A program made the position numbers and the translations under genes. Below are positions 51,557-59,894 of a stretch of DNA of 64,000 nucleotides, one piece after another. The first letter of the stretch is position 1, and each line of letters begins with the position of its first letter. Location: contig NZ_BMVB01000021.1 in the NCBI RefSeq assembly GCF_014650495.1, positions 1 through 64,000 on the forward strand. The letters run 5' to 3'. Under the pieces are notes generated by a model. The model did no database searches. It worked only from the letters and a program-made list of their open reading frames with translations, and had not been told where the DNA came from. This DNA is from Streptomyces cinnamoneus. Lineage in GTDB: Bacteria; Actinomycetota; Actinomycetes; Streptomycetales; Streptomycetaceae.

Positions 51557-51614
51557 AAGCCTGCGGGGTCACATGCTCCGCAGGCTCTGTACTGCAAGGG
51601 AAACCAAACTGCAA
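51557..51614 (-). promoter_or_regulatory. cspA promoter and 5'-terminal leader hairpin
   Basis: On the minus strand TTGCAG (51614-51609), 17 bases, TACAGA (51591-51586) looks like a vegetative promoter. Starting at about +1 is a perfect 9-bp stem, AGCCTGCGG/CCGCAGGCT (51586-51578 with 51566-51558), followed by TTTTG. The transcript would begin inside an intrinsic-terminator-like hairpin, then run ~65 bases to the ribosome site. Confidence 0.6.
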
Positions 51615-51776
51615 CTTGCGGCGAGCCTAGCACGCGATGTTCTCGCGCGGAAGGAGTCGAAGATCACGCCCAGGGCGGGTTTTCCGGCCCTTCCCACGGG
51701 AAAAGATCGCTGGTCGGGCTCGAATCGGCGGGACCCCGGCCCAGCAGCCCCCGGACGCCGGGGCTAGCCTCCGGAT

Positions 51777-52667
51777 GTGGACAATTCAGCCTCAGATGCA
51801 GCGATCGCCGTCGACGCGGCCCGGCGGTTCAGCTCCCGTCCCCGCGTCGGCCACATCCAGTTCCTCAACTGCCTGCCCCTCTACTGGGGTCTCGCCCGGA
51901 CCGGCACGCTGCTCGATCTGGATCTGACCAAGGACACCCCCGAGAAGCTCAGCGAACAGCTGATCCGGGGAGAGCTCGACATCGCCCCCGTCACCCTCGT
52001 GGAGTTCCTCCGCAACGCCGACGACCTCGTCGCCCTGCCGGACATCGCCGTCGGCTGCGACGGCCCCGTCATGTCGTGCGTGATCGTCTCGCAGGTGCCG
52101 CTCGACCGGCTGGACGGGGCCAGGGTCGCGCTCGGCTCCACCTCGCGCACCTCGGTGCGGCTGGCGCAGCTGCTGCTCGCCGAGCGCTACGGAGTGACGC
52201 CGGACTACTACACCTGCCCGCCCGACCTCGGCGCGATGATGCAGGAGGCGGACGCGGCGGTGCTCATCGGCGACGCCGCCCTGCGGGCCTCGCTGCACGA
52301 GGCGCCCCGGCTCGGCCTGGAGGTCCACGACCTCGGGCAGATGTGGAAGGACTGGACGGGCCTGCCGTTCGTCTTCGCCGTGTGGGCGGCCCGCCGCGAC
52401 TACCTGGCGCGCGAGCCGCACATCGTGGCCAAGGTGCACGAGGCGTTCCTGGCCTCCCGAGACGTGTCCCTGCAGGAGGTCACCAAGGTCGCCGAGCAGG
52501 CGGCCCGCTGGGAGGCGTTCGACGCCGGCCTGCTGGAGCGCTACTTCACCACCCTCGACTTCCGCTTCGGCCCGGACCAGCTGGCCGGCGTGGCCGAGTT
52601 CGCCCGGCGCACCGGCCCCACGACGGGCTTCCCCGCCGACGTGCACGTGGAACTGCTGAAGCCCTGA
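51777..52667 (+). CDS. mqnA: Chorismate dehydratase MqnA
   Basis: A 296-residue enzyme removing water from chorismate to give 3-enolpyruvylbenzoate, the first futalosine-pathway step. The fold is like a periplasmic binding protein: RVGHIQFLNCLPLYWGL at the start, ELDIAPVTLVEFLRNADDLV, VALGSTSRTSVRLAQLLL and AVLIGDAALRASL. GTG 51777 is the start. It is a single gene with its own hairpin terminator; mqnC and mqnE are elsewhere in the window. Confidence 0.94.
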   Translation: MDNSASDAAIAVDAARRFSSRPRVGHIQFLNCLPLYWGLARTGTLLDLDLTKDTPEKLSEQLIRGELDIAPVTLVEFLRNADDLVALPDIAVGCDGPVMSCVIVSQVPLDRLDGARVALGSTSRTSVRLAQLLLAERYGVTPDYYTCPPDLGAMMQEADAAVLIGDAALRASLHEAPRLGLEVHDLGQMWKDWTGLPFVFAVWAARRDYLAREPHIVAKVHEAFLASRDVSLQEVTKVAEQAARWEAFDAGLLERYFTTLDFRFGPDQLAGVAEFARRTGPTTGFPADVHVELLKP

Positions 52668-52693
52668 CCCCTCCGGGGAGGGATCAGGGCTTC
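52658..52693 (+). terminator. Terminator overlapping the mqnA stop
   Basis: GAAGCCCTGA pairs with TCAGGGCTTC, with an inner CCTCC/GGAGG stem. The stem includes the stop codon of mqnA. Confidence 0.85.
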
Positions 52694-52785
52694 GTGCGTC
52701 CGGCAGGGCGGCGCCGGGCTCCCGTGGAACCACCGGGGTCCGGCGGACGGCCCCGCCGTCGGCCGCGTCAGGAGGCGGGCGGGCG

Positions 52786-54039
52786 TCAGGAGGAGGGCGT
52801 CGGGCCTTCCATGTGCTGGCTGATGTACTGGATCAGCCCCTCGCCCATGTTCGGCACGTAGGTCTTGGCATTGTGCTTGCCGCCGGGGATCTCCCGCAGC
52901 ATCGTGTGCACCGGGCCCTTGCCGTACTGCGCCTGGAACTTCTTGACCTGGCTCATCACGATCGGCGGCTCGGCCGTGCCCACCTGGAAGGCGACGTAGA
53001 CGTCCGGGCCCTTGGTGTCGATCAGCCGCTTGGCCAGCACCTCGGGGTTGTTCTCGGCCATCTCCTGCTCGTGCCCCTTCCACAGGGGGGAGTCCGGGAC
53101 GATGTCCGGGCCGGAGGCGATCACGGCCTTGAACTTGTCCGGGTGCTTCAGCACGGCCTTGAAGCCCGCGAAGCCACCGGAGGAGGAACCCATGAAGCAC
53201 CAGCCGTCACGCGACTTCAGGGTACGGAAGTTCTGCTTGACCAGGTCCGGCACGTCCTCCGTCAGCCAGGTGCCCATCTTGGCCTGGCCGGGGATGTCAC
53301 TGCCGTCGTAGTAGTGCTTGTCGTCCGGGTTCAGCACCGGCATCGCCAGGATGAAGGGCAGGCTCTTGCCCTCCTGCGACCACTTGCTGATGCTCTGCTG
53401 GAGGCCGAGGTCGGTGCCCATCCAGTAGTTGTTCGGGTAGCCGGGGCCACCGGGCAGCGCGATCATGACCGGGAAGCCGCTCTTCGCGTACTTCGGGTCC
53501 TTGTACTGCTTGGGGGCCCAGACCCAGACCTTGCCCTTGAAGCCGGACTTCGGGCCCTCCAGGGTGACGACGCCGATCTCCGTGCCGTCGCCCAGCGTGT
53601 TCGCGTTCTTGAACGGGGCGGCCGGGCCCGTCGGCATCAGCGTCTTGGAGTCGCCGGACTTCTCGCCGCTCGTCCCGCCGGCCTGGCCGCCACCCTTGTT
53701 CTCGCCCTGGCCGAAGCTGACCGGGTCGCCCTTGGTGGAGAACGGACCGAACTCGAGGTACTTCATGACGCCGCCGGCGATCAGGCCCAGCACGGCTATG
53801 GACGCGACGATGATCGTCCACTTCTTGGCGCGGGAAGCGCGCTGCCGGCCCTGGGACTGGTACGACCCGTTGGGCGGGTAGTCGCCGTGGTCCCCGGGGT
53901 CGCCGTAGGCGCCGGGGCCGCCGAAGCCGCCACCGGGGTGGGACTGCTGCTGGTAGCCGGGCGGAGGCGGCGGGTAACCGCCGCTCTGCTGCCGGTATCC
54001 CCCGTTGGGCTGGTAGCCCCCGTTGGGTTGGTGCGTCAT
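52786..54039 (-). CDS. Membrane-anchored esterase-fold protein (antigen-85/esterase D-like)
   Basis: A 417-residue protein. The N-terminal ~70 residues are Gly/Tyr/Pro/Gln-rich (GGYQPNGGYRQQSGGYPPPP), followed by a basic run and a transmembrane segment WTIIVASIAVLGLIAGGV. The outer domain has the nucleophile elbow GWCFMGSSSGGFAGFKAV and a late His in IPGGKHNAKTY, as in PF00756 esterases (mycolyltransferase and S-formylglutathione hydrolase relatives). The substrate is unknown; Streptomyces lacks mycolic acids. It is divergent from the kinase gene. Confidence 0.83.
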   Translation of the reverse strand: MTHQPNGGYQPNGGYRQQSGGYPPPPPGYQQQSHPGGGFGGPGAYGDPGDHGDYPPNGSYQSQGRQRASRAKKWTIIVASIAVLGLIAGGVMKYLEFGPFSTKGDPVSFGQGENKGGGQAGGTSGEKSGDSKTLMPTGPAAPFKNANTLGDGTEIGVVTLEGPKSGFKGKVWVWAPKQYKDPKYAKSGFPVMIALPGGPGYPNNYWMGTDLGLQQSISKWSQEGKSLPFILAMPVLNPDDKHYYDGSDIPGQAKMGTWLTEDVPDLVKQNFRTLKSRDGWCFMGSSSGGFAGFKAVLKHPDKFKAVIASGPDIVPDSPLWKGHEQEMAENNPEVLAKRLIDTKGPDVYVAFQVGTAEPPIVMSQVKKFQAQYGKGPVHTMLREIPGGKHNAKTYVPNMGEGLIQYISQHMEGPTPSS

Positions 54040-54204
54040 CGCGTCGCTCCGGATGATGCTGCTGCCCCGAAGGACATGACGGTTTGTTCCGTCCTAGTGG
54101 ATGGGCAAATCAGGGTGCGGGGTTCCTGAGAGGCCCCGTGAATTGAGTCATAGGCTCGAATTCGGGGCCGGAAGGCCCCCTTCCAGGGGGAGGCGAAAGG
54201 CCCG

Positions 54205-56100
54205 ATGCAGCCCTTGTCGGAGGAAGATCCGCAGGTCATAGGCGCGTACCGGCTGCTGGGCAGACTCGGTGCGGGTGGCATGGGCCGGGTGTACCTGGGG
54301 CGGAGCGCCGGCGGCCGTACCGTCGCCGTCAAGGCCGTACATCCGCATTTCGCCCTCGATGAGCAATTCCGTGCGCGCTTTCGCCGGGAGGTCGAATCGG
54401 CCCGGCGGGTCGGCGGGGCGTGGACCGCGCCCGTCCTGGACGCGGACCCCGAGGCGCGCGTGCCGTGGGTGGCGACGGGCTATGTGGCGGGCCCCTCGCT
54501 CACCCAGGCCGTCGCCGACGTGGGCCGGCTGCCGGAGCGGACGGTGCGGGCGCTGGGCGCGGGCCTCGCGGAGGCGCTGGCGGCGGTGCACGCGCTGGGG
54601 CTGGTGCACCGCGACGTGAAGCCGTCGAACGTGCTGCTGGCCCTCGACGGCCCCCGCCTGATCGACTTCGGCATCGCCCGGGCCACGGACGGCACCGCGT
54701 CCCTGACCTCCACCGGCGTCTCGATCGGCTCGCCGGGCTACATGGCGCCCGAGCAGATCCTGGGCCGGGACGTGACGGGCGCGGCGGACGTCTTCTCACT
54801 GGGCGCGGTCCTGACGTACGCGGCCACGGGCGAACCGCCCTTCACCGGGGACAGCTCGGCGGCCCTGCTCTACAAGGTCGTGCACGAGGAGCCGGTGCTG
54901 GGCCCGGGCCTGGCGGGCCCGCTGCGCGAGCTGGCCGCGGCCTGCCTGGCCAAGCCCCCGGCGGACCGCCCGTCCCCGGCGGAGGTGGCCCGCCGCCTCG
55001 CCGCGACGGAGGGCGCGGACGGCCTCGTACGCTCCGGCTGGCTGCCGGCGCCCCTGGTCGAGCGGGTCAGCCGGCAGGCGGTGGAGCTCTTGGACCTGGA
55101 GGCGAGCGGCCCGCCACTGACGCGGCCCGACGGGCCGGGGGCGGGGCCGGGGCCGGGGCGGTCGGCGCCGGGCTTCGGGCCTCTTCCGCAGGGGGCCGCC
55201 GCGGACTTCGTTCCGTCTTCGTCGGGGGACGACCCCGGCCGGGTGCCCGGGCAGGGGCGGGGGGCCGCCGCGGACTTCGTTCCGTCTCCGTCGGGGGGCG
55301 ACCCCGGCCGGGTGCCCGGGCAGGGGCGGGGGGCCGCCGCGGAATTCGTATCGTCTCCGCCGGGGGCGGGCAGGGCGTCGGAGGGGCGTCCGGGGCGGCG
55401 GCCCGGGTGGTGGCGGAAGGCTGCCGGGGGTGGCGAGGGGGCGGTGCCCCCGGGGCCCGAGCCGGTTGCCACCGAACCCGACGGGAGGCGCGACGGCAGG
55501 CGCATCGCACTGTCCGTCGGCGCGTCGGCCGGCTCCGCCGGGCGCCGCGGCCGGCGCGTCGGCTGCACGCTCGTGCTGACCGTCGCGGGCACCCTGGCGG
55601 CCGCCACGACGGCGCTGTTCGTCTTCGACGTGCTGCCCGGCGGCGAGCGGGGCGCGCCCGAGGCGGGGAAACCGGCCGCGACCCCCTCGCCGCCCTCCAC
55701 CGGCAGCACCGCCGCACCGAACCCGGGCCCGGGCGAGCCCCGTGCCACCGTCCCGCAGGCGTTCCTCGGCACCTGGACGGGCTCCGTCGTCCAGTCCGAC
55801 GGCACCGCCAACGGCACGATGACGAGCACCGTCACCGCCGGCGGCAAGGACGCCTACGTCGTGCGCACGAGCTATTCGATCCTCGGCGTCATGGAGTGCC
55901 GCGCCAAGGCGAAGCTGCTCTCGGCCACCAGCAGCAGGATCACTCTGGAAGAGGTCACCGACGGTGAGAAGCAGGCCCTCTGCACGGGCGCGAAGGCGAC
56001 CGTGACGTACACGCTCGCCCCGGGCGGCAAGCTCGCCTTCACCTCCGACGACCCCGGTGGCGGCCGGCCCACCGCGACCCTCACCAGGACCGGCGGCTGA
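54205..56100 (+). CDS. Membrane Ser/Thr protein kinase (PknB-type)
   Basis: A 631-residue Hanks-type kinase. The P-loop is LGAGGMGRVYLG, the ATP lysine K43, the catalytic loop HRDVKPSN (D137), DFG at 154-156 and MAPEQ. A Pro/Gly-rich linker contains a 69-base tandem repeat (see separate entry). One transmembrane segment (TLVLTVAGTLAAATTALFVF near 455-475) precedes an outer domain starting QAFLGTWTGSVVQSDGTANG, with two cysteines. Substrates are unknown. Confidence 0.93.
   Translation: MQPLSEEDPQVIGAYRLLGRLGAGGMGRVYLGRSAGGRTVAVKAVHPHFALDEQFRARFRREVESARRVGGAWTAPVLDADPEARVPWVATGYVAGPSLTQAVADVGRLPERTVRALGAGLAEALAAVHALGLVHRDVKPSNVLLALDGPRLIDFGIARATDGTASLTSTGVSIGSPGYMAPEQILGRDVTGAADVFSLGAVLTYAATGEPPFTGDSSAALLYKVVHEEPVLGPGLAGPLRELAAACLAKPPADRPSPAEVARRLAATEGADGLVRSGWLPAPLVERVSRQAVELLDLEASGPPLTRPDGPGAGPGPGRSAPGFGPLPQGAAADFVPSSSGDDPGRVPGQGRGAAADFVPSPSGGDPGRVPGQGRGAAAEFVSSPPGAGRASEGRPGRRPGWWRKAAGGGEGAVPPGPEPVATEPDGRRDGRRIALSVGASAGSAGRRGRRVGCTLVLTVAGTLAAATTALFVFDVLPGGERGAPEAGKPAATPSPPSTGSTAAPNPGPGEPRATVPQAFLGTWTGSVVQSDGTANGTMTSTVTAGGKDAYVVRTSYSILGVMECRAKAKLLSATSSRITLEEVTDGEKQALCTGAKATVTYTLAPGGKLAFTSDDPGGGRPTATLTRTGG
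55192..55371 (+). repeat. Tandem 69-base repeat inside the kinase gene
   Basis: Two full 69-base units (55192-55260 and 55261-55329) and a diverging third encode GAAADFVP-SxSGxDPGRVPG-QGR. The repeat lies in the disordered linker between the kinase domain and the membrane helix, keeps the frame and could vary in copy number. Confidence 0.85.
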
Positions 56101-56204
56101 CCGTCCGGGCCCGAACGTCCGCTCCCCGGCCCGGTCTCCGGCCCGCCAAGAGCCCTCGCGTAGGCTGGGCCGGTATTCGCATACCCCCTCCGAAGGGACG
56201 CCCG

Positions 56205-57401
56205 GTGACCGAGAACGCCGACCTTCAGTTGGTCCTCGACCGTGCCGCAGCCGGTGGCCGGATCACCCCGGAGGAGGCGCTCGACCTCTACCGGTCCGCC
56301 CCGCTGCACGCCCTGGGCGCCGCCGCCGACGCCGCGCGCCGCAAGCGCTACGCCGGCACCGAGCACATCGCGACGTACATCATCGAGCGCAACATCAACT
56401 ACACGAACTCGTGCGTCACGGCGTGCAAGTTCTGCGCCTTCTTCGCCCCGCCGAAGAGCGACAAGGTCTGGACCCGGCCGCTGGACGACATCCTGCGCCG
56501 CTGCGCGGAGACCGTCGAGCTGGGCGGCACGCAGATCATGTTCCAGGGCGGTCACCACCCCGAGTACGGCGTGGAGTACTACGAGGAGCACTTCTCGGCG
56601 ATCAAGAAGGCGTTCCCGCAGCTCGTCATCCACTCCCTCGGTGCCTCCGAGGTCGAGCACATGTCGCGCATCTCGGGCGTCTCGGCCGAGGAGGCCATCC
56701 GCCGCATCCACGCCGCCGGCCTGGACTCCTTCGCCGGCGCCGGCGCCGAGCTGCTGCCGGAGCGGCCGCGCAAGGCCATCGCGCCGCTGAAGGAGTCCGG
56801 CGAGCGCTGGCTGGAGATCATGGAGCTCGCCCACACCCTGGGCGTCGAGTCGACCTCCACCATGCTGATGGGCACCGGCGAGACCAACGCCGAGCGCATC
56901 GAGCACCTGCGCATGATCCGTGACGTGCAGGACCGCACGGGCGGCTTCCGCGCCTTCATCCCGTACACCTACCAGCCGCAGAACAACGTGCTGAAGGGCC
57001 GGACGCAGGCCACCGTCTTCGAGTACCTGCGGATGATCGCCGTCGCCCGCCTGTTCCTCGACAACGTGGCCCACATCCAGGGCTCGTGGCTGACGGTCGG
57101 CAAGGAGGCGGGCCAGCTCTCGCTGCACTACGGCGCGGACGACCTGGGCTCGGTGATGCTGGAGGAGAACGTCGTCTCCTCGGCCGGCGCCCGGCACCGC
57201 TCCAACCGCATGGAGCTCATCGACCTCATCCGCAAGGCGGGCCGCGTCCCCGCGCAGCGCGCGACGACGTACGAGCACCTGCTGGTGCACGACGACCCGG
57301 CGAACGACCCGGTCGACGACCGCGTCGTCTCGCACCTGTCGTCGACCGCGATCGAGGGCGGCACGGCGCACCCGGAGCTGAAGATCGTCGAGGCGAGCTG
57401 A
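56205..57401 (+). CDS. mqnC: Cyclic dehypoxanthinyl futalosine synthase MqnC (radical SAM)
   Basis: Radical-SAM enzyme cyclising dehypoxanthinyl futalosine in menaquinone synthesis. The cluster cysteines are C70, C74 and C77 in NSCVTACKFCAF. TQIMFQGGHHPEYGVEYYEE, STMLMGTGETNAERIEH and HYGADDLGSVMLEENVVSSA are typical of the family. Start GTG 56205. It is homologous to MqnE. A short amidohydrolase-like gene follows 28 bases later. Confidence 0.95.
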   Translation: MTENADLQLVLDRAAAGGRITPEEALDLYRSAPLHALGAAADAARRKRYAGTEHIATYIIERNINYTNSCVTACKFCAFFAPPKSDKVWTRPLDDILRRCAETVELGGTQIMFQGGHHPEYGVEYYEEHFSAIKKAFPQLVIHSLGASEVEHMSRISGVSAEEAIRRIHAAGLDSFAGAGAELLPERPRKAIAPLKESGERWLEIMELAHTLGVESTSTMLMGTGETNAERIEHLRMIRDVQDRTGGFRAFIPYTYQPQNNVLKGRTQATVFEYLRMIAVARLFLDNVAHIQGSWLTVGKEAGQLSLHYGADDLGSVMLEENVVSSAGARHRSNRMELIDLIRKAGRVPAQRATTYEHLLVHDDPANDPVDDRVVSHLSSTAIEGGTAHPELKIVEAS

Positions 57402-57429
57402 CGGGCGGAACGGTCAGGACGGACGGACG

Positions 57430-57993
57430 ATGTCCACGGTCCACCGCGTCCGTGCGGTCCGGCTGACGGAGGACGGCGAGCTCCTGTCGGCGCCCGGCGG
57501 CTACGCCGTCGCCGTTTCCGGCAGCCGCATCACGGCGATCGGTTCGTACGAGCAGGTGCGTGCGGCAGCCGGCGAGCACGCGCGCGTGCGCGAGTGGGAC
57601 GGCGTCCTGACGCCGGGCCGGTACGAGCCGTCCGCCGCCGCGTACCTGGAGGCCGCGTACCACCCGGACCCCCGCGAGGCGGACGCCCTGGGCGCCGAGC
57701 CCCTGACCGGGGCGGCTCTCGCGGCACTGGAGATGACGGACACCCGCTGGGGCCACAGCGCCCGGCGCGGTGTGCAGCGGCTGCTGGCGGCGGGGACGAC
57801 GGCCCTGTCCGGACCGTTCGCGCGGGCTGCGGTGCGGACGGCCGTCGCGCGGTCGGGCATCCGGGTGCTGCCGCCCGCGGCGCAGCCCGGGGCACTGACG
57901 GTGTCCGGGCCGGCCGACTTCGCGGTGTTCGCGGACGACGGCGGGGCGCTGGTGACGGTCCTCGACGGGCGCCTGGTGTTCAGGCGCCGCTGA
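57430..57993 (+). CDS. Short amidohydrolase/imidazolonepropionase-like protein
   Basis: A 187-residue protein that looks like the non-catalytic beta-sandwich ends of an amidohydrolase joined without the full barrel. The start (VRAVRLTEDGELLSAPGGYA, SRITAIGSYEQVR, GVLTPG) and end (SGPADFAVFADDGGALVTVL, RLVFRRR) match the N- and C-terminal sandwich. The metal-binding HxH strand and other ligands are absent. It is 28 bases downstream of mqnC and may be a quinone-linked remnant or scaffold. The reaction is unknown. Confidence 0.7.
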   Translation: MSTVHRVRAVRLTEDGELLSAPGGYAVAVSGSRITAIGSYEQVRAAAGEHARVREWDGVLTPGRYEPSAAAYLEAAYHPDPREADALGAEPLTGAALAALEMTDTRWGHSARRGVQRLLAAGTTALSGPFARAAVRTAVARSGIRVLPPAAQPGALTVSGPADFAVFADDGGALVTVLDGRLVFRRR

Positions 57994-58095
57994 GACGGCG
58001 GCGCGGGAGCCCGTTCATTACTTCGGGTGACGCTACCGTCGTATATGGGACCGCGATCCGCATCCGCGTCCACACTCGCGTCCATGGGAGCAGTG

Positions 58096-58701
58096 ATGAC
58101 TATCAGTCGGCCTGGAGTACCTGCCACGCCGGACAACTGGATGTTCCCGCCTGGCGATGGCTGGAGCTTCGACCAGGTGAAGGAACTGGAGCTGCCCTTC
58201 GACTGGGAACTCGTGGACGGAGCGATCGTGGTTCGGGGGCAGACGAAGCTGTGGCACGACGTCGTGCGGGACGGGCTGTCCCGTCGGCTCGCGGACGCGG
58301 CACCCGCACGGTACGGGGTCAATGTCGAGCGTTGCGTCATGCTGGCCGAAGATCATGTCCGAAAGCCCGACGTGACCGTGTTCGACGTGACTGGATTGGA
58401 CCTTTTCTCCGCTGAGTGCACCCCTGTCGACAAGCTGAAGCTAGCGGTGGAAGTGGTTTCGAGGGGCTCCAGGAGCGATGACCGCATCCGCAAGCCTGTG
58501 CTGTACGCCGAAGCCGGGGTGCCCTGCTACTGGCGTATCGAGCTGGAGGAGGACCGGCGACTCGCCGTTCACGAGTTCTGGCTGCCGGTCGGGGAGCGGT
58601 CCTACATCCCCGCGCCCTTGCACCCTGTGCACCGGGAGAAGCTGGTCACGGACCTGCCGTTCCCTCTGGAGATCGATCTGACGGCACTGCTCCAGCTCTG
58701 A
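58096..58701 (+). CDS. Uma2 family endonuclease (second copy)
   Basis: A 201-residue PD-(D/E)XK-fold protein. Blocks are LPFDWELVDGAIVVRGQ, VRKPDVTVFDVTG (Asp) and KLAVEVVSRGSRSDDRIRKP (Glu) followed by LYAEAGVPCYWRIELE. ATG 58096 follows GGGAG; the frame extends to 58027. It is distantly related to the copy at 34335. No partner gene is recognised; function unknown. Confidence 0.85.
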   Translation: MTISRPGVPATPDNWMFPPGDGWSFDQVKELELPFDWELVDGAIVVRGQTKLWHDVVRDGLSRRLADAAPARYGVNVERCVMLAEDHVRKPDVTVFDVTGLDLFSAECTPVDKLKLAVEVVSRGSRSDDRIRKPVLYAEAGVPCYWRIELEEDRRLAVHEFWLPVGERSYIPAPLHPVHREKLVTDLPFPLEIDLTALLQL

Positions 58702-59069
58702 ACGACGGCAGGATCGCCACCGTCAGTGATCCGTAAGGACCACATCGCCGCACGTCAGGACCCCATCAAGGGGAGCCGCCCCCACCCCTTCCACCCGGCA
58801 GGATGAACGACGCGGGGACGGCCGCTTCGGTCGTCCCGCGGTGCGAGGTGGAGGGCCCAGTCGTGCAGACGGGCCGCAGGGACGCGCACTGCCGGCAGGT
58901 AAGCCGTGTTGCCGAGGGGGCGACGGGCAGGGGGCCGGCAGTCCTCGGGGTGGGGGCCCACAGGAGCGAGCGCAGTCGGCACCGCAGGGCGACCGGTCCT
59001 TCCCGGGCGAGCCGTCCCCGTCCAAAGCCCCGCAGGGGAGCCGTGGGGACCGTGGTGAACAATGGGGTC
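58702..59069. other. 368-base gap upstream of ubiE with no recognised gene
   Basis: A frame in phase with ubiE is open from 58803, but its residues (Arg/Pro/Gly-rich) do not resemble a domain. CTGCCGGCAGGTAA at 58889-58902 matches the TetR-type box of 44133 at 12 of 14 positions on the opposite strand; this may be chance. I see no tRNA or clear hairpin pair. Confidence 0.5.
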
Positions 59070-59771
59070 GTGACCCGAGCATCCCTGGACAAGCAGCCGC
59101 ATGAAGTCGCCGCGATGTTCGACGACGTGGCGGCGAAGTACGACCTGACCAACGACGTCATCTCGCTCGGCCAGGCCCGCCTGTGGCGCAAGGCCGTGGC
59201 GCAGGCCGTCGCCGCCCGCCCGGGACAGAAGGTCCTCGACCTCGCCGCCGGCACCGGCACCTCCTCGCTGCCCTTCGTCGCCGACGGCGCGTACGTCGTG
59301 CCGTGCGACTTCTCCCTCGGCATGCTGCGCGAGGGCAAGAAGCGCAACCCCTGGCTGCCGCTGACCGCCGGGGACGCCACGAAGCTGCCCTTCGCGGACG
59401 ACGTGTTCGACGCCGTCACCATCTCCTTCGGGCTGCGCAACGTCCAGGAGACGGACACCGCGCTGCGCGAGCTGCTGCGCGTGACCAAGCCGGGCGGGCG
59501 CGTGGTGATCTGCGAGTTCAGCCAGCCCACGTGGGAGCCGTTCCGCACGGTCTACACCGAGTACCTGATGCGCGCCCTGCCGCCGATCGCCCGCACGGTC
59601 TGCAGCAGCCCGGACGCGTACGTCTACCTCGCCGAGTCGATCCGCGAGTGGCCCGACCAGCCTGCGCTCGCCGCCCGGCTGCAGCAGGCCGGCTGGTCGA
59701 AGGTCGCGTGGCGCAATCTGACGGGTGGCGTCGTCGCGCTGCACCGCGGCACCAAGCCGCTTAACGCCTGA
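59070..59771 (+). CDS. ubiE: Demethylmenaquinone methyltransferase
   Basis: A 233-residue SAM-dependent methyltransferase making menaquinone from the demethyl form (MenG/UbiE). It has VLDLAAGTGTSSLPFVADG (SAM motif I), FGLRNVQETDTALRELLRVT and the signature YVYLAESIREWPDQ. GTG 59070 gives TRASLDKQPHEVAAMFDDVA, the usual Streptomyces start; longer starts to 58803 are in frame. It ends the pathway block with the reductase at 63.3 kb, separated by a large membrane-protein gene. Confidence 0.94.
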   Translation: MTRASLDKQPHEVAAMFDDVAAKYDLTNDVISLGQARLWRKAVAQAVAARPGQKVLDLAAGTGTSSLPFVADGAYVVPCDFSLGMLREGKKRNPWLPLTAGDATKLPFADDVFDAVTISFGLRNVQETDTALRELLRVTKPGGRVVICEFSQPTWEPFRTVYTEYLMRALPPIARTVCSSPDAYVYLAESIREWPDQPALAARLQQAGWSKVAWRNLTGGVVALHRGTKPLNA

Positions 59772-59894
59772 ATCCCGTAAATCCCGGACGGGGCGCGCTT
59801 ATTGCGCGTCTCGCTGTTGTCATGGCCCGGCTCCCGGACATCGGTACGATCTTGGTTTTCCACAGCCCAGATCAAGCCGAGTTCCGGAGGCCCT

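Noticed and set aside
58889..58902. Third copy of the TetR/lipase palindrome, upstream of ubiE
   Set aside because: 12 of 14 match but no lipid gene follows and one such match could occur by chance in a window this size.
58803..59069. Possible N-terminal extension of ubiE
   Set aside because: Residues are unrelated to the UbiE family; the known start TRASLDKQPHEV coincides with GTG 59070.
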